Shown: positions 27,358 through 34,424 of the stretch, one piece after another | How the letters are laid out: the number at the start of each line of letters is the position of its first letter | How positions within the stretch are numbered: position 1 is the stretch's first letter | From: Holophagales bacterium | GTDB lineage: Bacteria > Acidobacteriota > Thermoanaerobaculia > Multivoradales > Multivoraceae | Assembly (NCBI GenBank): GCA_009843505.1 | Contig: VYDI01000022.1 | Location: 19,279 to 83,278, forward strand | DNA length: 64,000 nt | Direction of reading: 5' to 3' | The notes under the pieces: model-generated | Told to the model about the DNA's origin: nothing | Database searches by the model: none | Seen by the model: the letters and a program-made list of their open reading frames with translations, nothing else | Position numbers and translations under genes: made by a program

Positions 27358-27601
27358 CGAACGCCGACGATAGCCCGTTCGCAGACTCAAGGAGCGAGGC
27401 TTCGCCTCGCCCGTTTCCGCCGGGAGATCCGAAGTCGGTTATCTGAGCCGATCCGTCGAGTAAAGCACAAGAATATCGCTCGACAAGCCAATCAACTCGC
27501 CAAAATCTCACACATCATCCTGTAGGCTCCTCGTTCGGTGACCTAGCTAGTGTCATGTCATGCCCCATGAATCGCAGTGAGGCTTCTCGCCGAGGCGCCT
27601 G
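27358..27601. other. Divergent intergenic region, less GC-rich than its surroundings
   Basis: This 244-base gap separates the methyltransferase from the terpenoid locus. It holds TATCGT (27367-27372, minus strand, nine bases before the methyltransferase ATG), a perfect hairpin GCGAGGC-TTC-GCCTCGC at 27394-27410, an A/T-richer stretch around 27455-27520 and TAGTGT at 27548-27553. Regulation of both flanking units probably sits here. I see no RNA gene. Confidence 0.45.
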
Positions 27602-27605
27602 GTGA
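27567..27605 (+). CDS. Possible 12-codon leader peptide upstream of the cyclase
   Basis: ATG at 27567 opens a 12-codon frame (MNRSEASRRGAW) whose TGA stop overlaps the GTG of the cyclase as GTGA. It follows TAGTGT (27548-27553) by 13 bases, so a transcript starting there would meet this ATG early. The overlap would couple its translation to the cyclase frame. Chance is a serious alternative, since such overlaps are easy to find in GC-rich DNA. Confidence 0.2.
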   Translation: MNRSEASRRGAW

Positions 27606-29073
27606 TCGGCCCCGCAGGAGTTCTCAAGGAACGTTCGAAGACACCAGCGCCGGCTCGAAACCTCAATCAGACGATTGAGGCCGCAGCACGCAACCTCCTG
27701 AGCAGTCGCAAGGAGGATGGTCACTGGCGCTTTGAACTCGAGGGCGACACGATCCTCGAGTCGGAGTACCTTCTGCTGCTCTGCTTCCTCGGCCGCGCAG
27801 ACGATCCGAGAATCACCGCCTGCTGCCGGCGCCTGCGGAGCCAGCAGATGCCGACAGGCGGCTGGGCGACCTATCCGGGCGGACGGGTCGACCCAAGCGT
27901 GTCCGTCAAGGCCTACCTGTGCCTGAAGCTCGCCGGCGACGACCCGCGTTCGCCGCACATGGCCGCGGCACGCCGCGCGATCCTCGGCGCCGGAGGGCTG
28001 CGTGCTTGCAACTCGTACACCAAGTTGTACCTGGCGATCTTCGGCCTGTGGCGTTGGCGACACGCGCCGGCGGTGCCCCCGGAGATGATCCTCCTGCCGC
28101 GGTGGTTCTGCTTCAACATCTACGACATGTCTTCCTGGTTCAGGCTCAACTGCAGGAACTCGAACGGTTCGAGATCGAGGAGGCCGGGGAGATCCGACTC
28201 CAGCCTTGCCTTTCGCCAGTCTGGGACACGACACTGACGGTGAACGCGTTGCTCGATGCCGGCGTGGATGACGGGAAAGCCCCGATTCAGGAAGCTCTGG
28301 AGTGGCTGCTGGACCGGGAGATCTCGGTCGCGGGCGATTGGCGCCAGGGGAGTCTCCAGGAGGAGCCCGGAGGTTGGTGCTTCGAGTACCGGAACGACTA
28401 CTACCCCGACACCTTCATTCCCTTCGCCGATCACAACGCGATGATCGATCCGAGCACGCCGGACATCACCTCTCGAAGCATCCGTGCCCTGCTTGCCGCG
28501 GGACTCGATCCGCGGGAGGCGCCGGTCAGGCGGGCCGCCGGGTACCTGCTGCGACAGCAGGAGGAGGACGGAAGCTGGCCCGGACGCTGGGGGGCCAATC
28601 ACATCTACGGGACCGGGCTTTCGCTGCGGGCTCTAGGTGAACTCGCCTCCCCGGCGGCACGCGACCGCTCCGACGCCCTGGCGCGGGCGTTGAGGCGTGG
28701 CCGGAGTTGGCTCGTCCGGGTCCAGAACGGAGACGGCGGGTGGGGCGAGTCGCTCCGTTCCTACGAGGATCCGACCGCCAGGGGGCGCGGGGACAGCACC
28801 GCGTCCCAAACGGCCTGGGCGATGCTGGGGCTGAGCGCGGCCGTCCGAGCGCGGCCGGAACCACGCGAATCCGGTGTGGCTCGCGCGGCGCTCGACCGTG
28901 CCGCCGCCTTCCTTCAGGAGCGTCAGCGGGAGGACGGTTCCTGGTACGACCGTTGGTGGACGGGTGTCGGTTTTCCGGGAGTCTTCTATCTCCGATACCA
29001 CGGCTACGCCCAGTACTTTCCGCTCGCGGCGCTTGCTGCGTATCGCCGGCTTCGATCAGGGAGCCGGGGATGA
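27602..29073 (+). pseudogene. Squalene-hopene cyclase, frameshifted and internally deleted
   Basis: Clearly derived from a squalene-hopene cyclase (about 630-680 residues) but only about 490 codons remain, in two frames. The first frame runs from GTG at 27602 to IYDMSSW near 28138. The second frame picks up as LERFEIEEAGEIRLQPCLSPVWDT. In intact enzymes roughly 100-120 residues separate these motifs, so a block is gone and the frame is broken. A second junction near 28410 joins NDYYPD directly to IPFADH; intact cyclases have about 55 residues there, beginning with the catalytic DxDDTA. Thus three of the DxDD residues are missing. The rest (GDWRQ, QEEDGSWPGRWG, STASQTAWAMLGL, GVFYLRYHGY) is well preserved, implying recent damage or an assembly artefact. 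The stop overlaps the next ATG. Confidence 0.82.
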
Positions 29074-31079
29074 CCATCAGATTCGCCGAGGAGATTCTCC
29101 TGCTCATCCTCGACGAAGAGCACGGTGATCTGCCGGAGTCCTACTCGGAGCATCTTCTGGACATCGTCGTTGCCGGCGCCGTGCTGATGGATCTGGCGCT
29201 GGAGGGACGGATCGACACGGACCTCGAGAAACTCGTCCTGGTGGACCCGACGCCTCTTGAGGACGAGCTTCTCGATCCGACCCTGGCGGATGTAGCGACC
29301 GGCTCGGGCGATCGCAACGCGGACTACTGGATCGCGCGCACCGCGGAGCGGGGCAAGGAGATCCGTGAACGTGCGCTTTCCCGCCTGGTCGAGAACGGAA
29401 TCCTGGAAACCGATGCCGGCGGCATGTTCTTTTCGTCCGCCGTCTCCCGTTCCAGGCGCTATCCGACCCGCGACGGGCGCCAGATGGAGGAAGTGCGCCT
29501 GCGAATCATGCGGGTGCTGTTCAGCGACGAGATTCCCGATCCACGCGATGTCGTGCTCATCTGCCTGAGCGACGCCAGCGGCGTACTGCGTCGCCTGCTC
29601 ACGCCGCAGGAGAGGATCCGGCTGCGGGAACGGATCGAGCAGATCCGGAAGCTCGACCTGATCGGCCGGTTCCTGCTCCCGGCGATTCGCCAGAACCAGC
29701 TCGCCGCCCCGGCGCCGCCGGCAGCCCGGCCGCCGAGCGAGATTCCCGAAGTGAAGGGCCTCCCGTTCCTCGGCAGCGCCCTCAGCATGACCGGAGACCT
29801 GAGCGTCTTCTTCGCCCGGCAGTACAGGGAACTAGGCCCCGTCTTTCGCGTGCGCGCCCTGAACCGGCGCCTCCTCGTTCTCGCCGGTCCGGAAGCCGTT
29901 CAGTTTCTCCAACGCCAGGGCAAGGCCCACTTGCGAACCGGCAACGAGTGGTTGCGCTTCAGTTGGGAGATGGGGGCCTCCAAGACGATCATCGCCCAGG
30001 AGGGCCCTCCACACGTCCGCATGCGCAAGACGATGGCCCCGGGCCTTTCGCCCCAGTGCCTCCACGAGCGCATGCCGGACTTCATGCGCATCACCCGAAC
30101 GGAAATCGCCGGCTGGCTCCAGGGCGGTCCCGTTGCGGCCCGCTCCGCGCTTCAGCGCATGATCACTCGCCAAGCCGGCGCACTGCTGGCCAACCTCGAC
30201 ATGGTCGACGGCTCCGACGACCTGGACCGCCTCCTAGGGACGATCCTGGACGTGGAGGTGGCACGACGACGTCCACGGTGGTGGCTGAAGCTCCCCCGGG
30301 TATCTCGCGCCCGAAGGTCCTATCGGGCGCTCTTCGAGGAGATCATGGCGGTGCACGAGCGGCGCAAGCCGTCAGGCGGGGCATCGAACGTGGTGGACGA
30401 TCTGCTCGATCTCCATCGAAGAGACCCTCGGCTGCTCCCCGAAGAGGACCTGCCGGGCGTCGTCGGGTCCATCCTCATCGCGGCGCTTCACACGGCGGCG
30501 TACACAGTGGCCTTCGCGCTCTACGAGGCGCTGAAACGCCCGCGGTTCCTGAACGCGATGAGGGCCGAAGCGGACGCCCTGTTCGACAGCGGAGCCGCAG
30601 CCGCGCCTCCACTGTCACGACTTGACGTCACGAACCGCTTCGCGATGGAGACCATGCGCGTGTACTCGATCACGCCCGCGGTGCTGCGTCGTGTAACGAA
30701 CTCGTTCGTGTTTGCCGGCCACACGATTCCGGCCGGCGCAGACATCGTGATCGCCTACGGAGCAGCGCACCATCTGCCGGAGCACTTCCCCGATCCGCAG
30801 CGTTTCGACATCGACAGGTACACGCCGGAGCGGGCGGAGCATCGGGCAGCCGGCGTGTACGTTCCGTTCAGCGCGGGAGCGCACAGTTGCCTGGGAAAGG
30901 GCCTCGCTCAGATTCAAGTCGCCTTGACCCTGGCGACGATCTTCCATGAGGCCGACCTGGAGATGAGGCCCCCGGGCTACAGGCTGAAGGTCTCCTACGG
31001 TCTGTCGCCCAGGCCGGCCGATTCCTTCAGGTTCGTCGCGCGGCGCAGAAGAGAGAGAGACGCCGCCCTCACCGCCTGA
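29070..31079 (+). CDS. GPP34 (GOLPH3-like) domain fused to cytochrome P450
   Basis: A 669-residue fusion. Residues about 1-210 look like a GPP34/GOLPH3 domain: FAEEILLLILDEEHGDL, AGAVLMDLALEGRIDTD, VDPTPLEDELLDPTL and ERALSRLVENGIL follow the order seen in bacterial GPP34 proteins. A proline/alanine linker (about 211-230) leads to a P450 (about 231-669) with LPFLGSA, the ExxR of ETMRVY, DPQRFDIDRYTPER and the heme motif FSAGAHSCLG with Cys607. The I-helix reads ALHTAAYT in place of AGxDT. The ATG overlaps the cyclase stop (ATGA), and the sulfotransferase follows 13 bases later. GOLPH3 binds phosphoinositides in eukaryotes; the bacterial role is not settled. The N-terminal domain may tether the P450 to membrane holding a hydrophobic terpenoid substrate. 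Confidence 0.85.
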   Translation: MTIRFAEEILLLILDEEHGDLPESYSEHLLDIVVAGAVLMDLALEGRIDTDLEKLVLVDPTPLEDELLDPTLADVATGSGDRNADYWIARTAERGKEIRERALSRLVENGILETDAGGMFFSSAVSRSRRYPTRDGRQMEEVRLRIMRVLFSDEIPDPRDVVLICLSDASGVLRRLLTPQERIRLRERIEQIRKLDLIGRFLLPAIRQNQLAAPAPPAARPPSEIPEVKGLPFLGSALSMTGDLSVFFARQYRELGPVFRVRALNRRLLVLAGPEAVQFLQRQGKAHLRTGNEWLRFSWEMGASKTIIAQEGPPHVRMRKTMAPGLSPQCLHERMPDFMRITRTEIAGWLQGGPVAARSALQRMITRQAGALLANLDMVDGSDDLDRLLGTILDVEVARRRPRWWLKLPRVSRARRSYRALFEEIMAVHERRKPSGGASNVVDDLLDLHRRDPRLLPEEDLPGVVGSILIAALHTAAYTVAFALYEALKRPRFLNAMRAEADALFDSGAAAAPPLSRLDVTNRFAMETMRVYSITPAVLRRVTNSFVFAGHTIPAGADIVIAYGAAHHLPEHFPDPQRFDIDRYTPERAEHRAAGVYVPFSAGAHSCLGKGLAQIQVALTLATIFHEADLEMRPPGYRLKVSYGLSPRPADSFRFVARRRRERDAALTA

Positions 31080-31092
31080 GGAGGAGACTCCA

Positions 31093-32205
31093 GTGCCCGG
31101 CAAAGACAAGGTCCTCCCGCACTCGAGCACGATGGCCCCTCCGGGCACATGGCTGCGCCTCCTCTGGGAGAACGGCGGCGCCCCGCCGGCCTACTGGGGC
31201 AAGGTGGCGCGGATCCTCATTCCGACGACGCTGGCTGCTCCTCTACGGATCTTCGAACGACTGCGCTGGGGCGGCGCCGTCGCCCGCGTGGAGATCGACA
31301 AACCGCCCCTCTTCGTGCTCGGCGTTGCCCGCAGCGGCACGACCCATCTGCTCAATCTGATGTCGCAGGATCCCCAGTACGCCTGGATCTCGACCTTCCA
31401 CGCCGCCGTGCCGACCTTCTTCCTCACCGGCCGTGGCCGGTTGAAGCGCCTCATGGCCGGACTCGCGCCGGCGACCCGGCCGATGGACAACATGAAGGTG
31501 TCCATGGACATGCCGGTGGAAGAGGATCTGGCAGTCGCCAATGCGAGTCCTTTCTCTTCCCTCCATGCGCTCTCGTTCCCCCAGCGGGGAGAGTGGTACT
31601 TCAACAGGTACTGCTTCATGCGAGGCCTTTCGGCCAGGGAACTGAAGCAGTGGGAGCGCGTCTACATGGAGGTGCTGCGCAAGGCGACGCTGGACGCCGG
31701 CGGGCGGCGGCTGGTGCTCAAGAGTCCGGCCAACACGGGCCGGATACCTCATCTGCTGCGGCTCTTTCCGGACGCGCGGTTCATCCACATCGTTCGAAAT
31801 CCGTACGTCGTCTACGAATCCCTGGTGCACATGTTCCGTTCCGTCATACCGATGCACCAGCTTCAGTCGATCACCGAGGATGCTCTGCACGATCTCGCTC
31901 TCTTCCTCCTGCGGGAGACTCTGCGGCAGTACCTTGAGGACCGTGCATCCATCCCGAAGGGACAGCTTGCGGAGCTGCGTTTCGAAGATCTGGAGCGGAA
32001 TCCTCTGTCGGAGCTCGAGGCCGTCTACGCGACGCTGGACCTGCCGGGCTGGGGGGCGGCACGGGTCGGGATCGAGAGCTACCTGAGCGGAATCGCTGGC
32101 TATCAGAAGAACCGCTACGCAATCGATGCAAGCACGGTCGAACGTGTCCAGCGGGAGTGCCGGTTCGCACTGGACACATGGGAGTACCTGCCGCCCGACG
32201 GCTAG
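31093..32205 (+). CDS. PAPS-dependent sulfotransferase family protein
   Basis: Expected to transfer sulfate from PAPS to a hydroxyl group. In 370 residues, FVLGVARSGTTHLLNLM (about 75-91) is the 5'-phosphosulfate loop and VLKSPANTGRIPHLLRLFPDARFIHIVRNPYVVYESLVHMF contains the 3'-phosphate-binding RNPxxxxxS pattern. The N-terminal 60 residues are hydrophobic and basic, as in membrane-associated family members. The start is GTG with a GAGGAG ribosome-binding site. It follows the P450 fusion closely, so the likely acceptor is the hydroxylated product of that P450, giving a sulfated terpenoid; this is inference. Its 3' end overlaps the convergent TonB receptor gene by 4 bases. Confidence 0.86.
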   Translation: MPGKDKVLPHSSTMAPPGTWLRLLWENGGAPPAYWGKVARILIPTTLAAPLRIFERLRWGGAVARVEIDKPPLFVLGVARSGTTHLLNLMSQDPQYAWISTFHAAVPTFFLTGRGRLKRLMAGLAPATRPMDNMKVSMDMPVEEDLAVANASPFSSLHALSFPQRGEWYFNRYCFMRGLSARELKQWERVYMEVLRKATLDAGGRRLVLKSPANTGRIPHLLRLFPDARFIHIVRNPYVVYESLVHMFRSVIPMHQLQSITEDALHDLALFLLRETLRQYLEDRASIPKGQLAELRFEDLERNPLSELEAVYATLDLPGWGAARVGIESYLSGIAGYQKNRYAIDASTVERVQRECRFALDTWEYLPPDG

Positions 32206-34097
32206 CGCCGTAGCAGCCGCAAGCCGACGACGAAGGTGCGGCCCGGCGTGACGAAGCCGGGGACCTCGAAGTAGTCCTCGTCGAGGAGGTTCTCGATCCG
32301 TACGAATGGTCTGAGCCACGACAGGATGTAGCTCAGGTGGAGGTCGACCTTGGTGTAGTCGTCCATGACCGCCCCGTCCGAATCGGTCCGGTCGGAAACG
32401 AAGGCGACCATGGCGGCCGCCGTGAAGCGGTCCGTCGGCTGAAGCTGCGCGACTGCCGTCGTGCGGTTCTTGGGCCGCCGGGCCAGGGGATTGCCCGTGG
32501 CCTCGTCTTCCGTCCGGTTGTACGTGTGTGAGAACTCGACGCTGGTCGAGACGTCCGGACGGTAGCGCAGGGTGAACTCCGCGCCGCTCGAACTCGCCCG
32601 GGCCACGTTGCCGAAGGTGAAGCTGGTCAGATCGAACTCGATCAGTTGATCGAAGTCGATGTCGAACCAGGTCAGGTCGAGCGTCACGCCCGAATCGCCC
32701 AGCCGCTGCTGCAGGCCGATGTCGAAGCCTTCCGTGGTCTCCGGCAACAGGTTCGGATCGCCCGAGAAGGGGAAGTAGAGCTCGTTGAAGTTGGGCGCCC
32801 GGAACGCCGTGCCGTAGCTGCCGTGGAGGCGGCCGCGGCCGTCGCTCCAGCCTCCCGAGACGGTGACCCGATGGCTCGTCTCGGACCCGAATGTCGAGTG
32901 CTCGTCGCCACGCAGCGCGGCGGTCACGTGAACATCGTCCGTGATCGACCACTGGTCCTGCACGAACCACGAGTCCAGGTCGGCCTCCTCGTCGAACGTG
33001 CCGACGCTCGCCCCCCGCCGGTTCTCCGTCCCGAGACCCAGATTCAGCACGTTGTTCGTGCCCAGCGTGATGTCCGACTGCAGGTCGATCTGTCGGATCT
33101 CGGAACGGATCTCGTAGTTGTTCCAGATCGTGTCCGGGTCGGTCCCGAGCAGGGTCGCATCGGTCTGGCCAAGACGCACCGTCTGTCGCCAGAAGGAGCT
33201 CAGGTCCTTCTCCACCGTCAGAGCGACCGTGTCCTCATCCTGGGCGGCCATCGCGTTCAGATCCTCAAAGCCGAATCCGTCCACCGCGGTGTCGCCGCGG
33301 TAGGAACGAGCCCGCAGGTCGATCCGGCCGTCACCCGCGAAAGCGGCGCCGAGGCGGGTGCTCCAGGTCTGGTTCTCGTACGGATCGTCTTCGACCGCAC
33401 CGCCCTCGATCGCGCGGTGGGACACGCCGTCGGTGCGGAGGCTCGTCGCCGAGACGCTGACGTCCCAACGGTCCGCCGCGCCCAGGAGGCCCAGCTCGAA
33501 CCGACGGTGATCGTGGGTCCCGGTCTCACCGGTCCCGCTCAGCCGCCATCCCTTCATGCCGCGGCCCGTCGTGATGCTGACGACCCCGGTCATCGCCTCC
33601 GAACCATAGGTCGCCTGCGGACCGCGAAGCACCTCGATGCGCTCGATGTTGGCCGCCAGCAGGTGCGCGAAGTCGACCGTGCCACCGGTGACCGAGTTGA
33701 CCCGCACGCCGTCGACGAGGACCAGGGCCTGCGCCCCGGAGCCGCCGCGCACACGGACCGTGGCGATCTTGCCGGGACCTCCGGCGTGAGTCACTTCCGT
33801 GCCGGGAACCGTGCGGAGCAGGTCGAGCACGGCCACCGGATTGCGCCGTTCGATCTCTTCGCCGTCGATCACCGTGACCGCGCTGCCGACCTCCGACGCC
33901 GGCACCTCGTAGCGGTTGGCGCTGACGACGATCTCTTCCTCGATGGTTGCCGGCTCGGCGCCGGCTGCATCGTCCTGCCGGGCCGCTACGGGCGCCACCA
34001 GCAGGACGGCCGCCGCGGCGTGCAGCCACAGCAGGCGCGAGCGGCATCGTGCGCCGCCCCAGGGACGTGGTACGTCGAGACTTGTCTTGTCGTTCAT
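32202..34097 (-). CDS. btuB: TonB-dependent cobalamin receptor (BtuB-like)
   Basis: Outer-membrane receptor for cobalamin or related corrinoids, 631 residues. A signal peptide (LLWLHAAAAVLLVAPVAARQ) precedes the TonB-box-like EEEIVVSANR, the plug domain (IDGEEIERRNPVAVLDLLRTVPGTEV, VRVRGGSGAQALVLVDGVRVN, IERIEVLRGPQATYGSEAMTGVVSI) and a beta-barrel ending FVRIENLLDEDYFEVPGFVTPGRTFVVGLRLLRR. The barrel ends in Arg-Arg rather than the usual aromatic residue. Length matches BtuB. Assignment rests chiefly on the cobalamin riboswitch directly upstream, which fixes its ligand class with good confidence. No BtuCDF genes are in the window. Confidence 0.9.
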   Translation of the reverse strand: MNDKTSLDVPRPWGGARCRSRLLWLHAAAAVLLVAPVAARQDDAAGAEPATIEEEIVVSANRYEVPASEVGSAVTVIDGEEIERRNPVAVLDLLRTVPGTEVTHAGGPGKIATVRVRGGSGAQALVLVDGVRVNSVTGGTVDFAHLLAANIERIEVLRGPQATYGSEAMTGVVSITTGRGMKGWRLSGTGETGTHDHRRFELGLLGAADRWDVSVSATSLRTDGVSHRAIEGGAVEDDPYENQTWSTRLGAAFAGDGRIDLRARSYRGDTAVDGFGFEDLNAMAAQDEDTVALTVEKDLSSFWRQTVRLGQTDATLLGTDPDTIWNNYEIRSEIRQIDLQSDITLGTNNVLNLGLGTENRRGASVGTFDEEADLDSWFVQDQWSITDDVHVTAALRGDEHSTFGSETSHRVTVSGGWSDGRGRLHGSYGTAFRAPNFNELYFPFSGDPNLLPETTEGFDIGLQQRLGDSGVTLDLTWFDIDFDQLIEFDLTSFTFGNVARASSSGAEFTLRYRPDVSTSVEFSHTYNRTEDEATGNPLARRPKNRTTAVAQLQPTDRFTAAAMVAFVSDRTDSDGAVMDDYTKVDLHLSYILSWLRPFVRIENLLDEDYFEVPGFVTPGRTFVVGLRLLRR

Positions 34098-34169
34098 TCG
34101 GGCCTTCCTCCCCCTCGGGATTCCTCTCCGGGCGACCCTTCCGGGGCCGGTGGAGTGTTGTGGGCCTCG

Positions 34170-34317
34170 GCAGACAGCCAGGTCTCCTGGCTTACCTTCG
34201 TCCTACTGGCCGGCCCTTCCCATCCCGCTGGCGGGACAGTGGCTAACGCCGGCTTTCGTCCGGATCACAGTCGCGGGGCGGTGGGAGAGTCTCACTCCCT
34301 TCCCTTGAACTGTCTGC
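34170..34317 (-). promoter_or_regulatory. Cobalamin riboswitch
   Basis: Read on the minus strand, the conserved elements appear in order: CCCCGCGACTG (about 34268-34278), GCCACTG (34237-34243), GGGAAGGGC (34213-34221) and AAGCCAGGAGACCTGGC (34177-34193). An 8-bp P1 helix closes the element, with bases 34170-34177 complementary to 34310-34317. It ends about 70 bases before the BtuB-like receptor ATG, the expected place for repression of cobalamin uptake when the vitamin is plentiful. Confidence 0.95.
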
Positions 34318-34412
34318 GCTTGATGTGTGCTCAGACTCTTGCTGCGGTGATCCTCGTCACGTTTGAAGAATCGGGCGGCGAGGGGACACCCTAGCAGCCC
34401 CGCGATGCGGCC

Positions 34413-34418
34413 TACAAT
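34413..34418 (+). promoter_or_regulatory. Candidate -10 element of the recCBD operon
   Basis: TACAAT lies six bases before the recC ATG, close to the TATAAT consensus. Transcription would begin at or within the start codon. No convincing -35 is seen at 16-18 bases upstream. Confidence 0.45.
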
Positions 34419-34424
34419 CACGCG

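Larger units (their letters stand above)
34098..34424. other. Divergent intergenic region between btuB and recC
   Basis: These 327 bases hold the cobalamin riboswitch (34170-34317) on the minus side and the recC promoter candidate on the plus side. The remaining 30-100 bases between them show no open frame or RNA gene that I can support. Confidence 0.6.

Noticed and set aside
31243..32970. Long minus-strand open frame over the sulfotransferase and the end of the TonB receptor
   Set aside because: The opposite-strand sulfotransferase has its P-loop and PAPS motifs, and the receptor is in a different minus frame. No domain is visible in this one.
34383..34388. GGGACA as a -35 for recC
   Set aside because: It lies 24 bases before the TACAAT element, outside the usual 16-18 base spacing.
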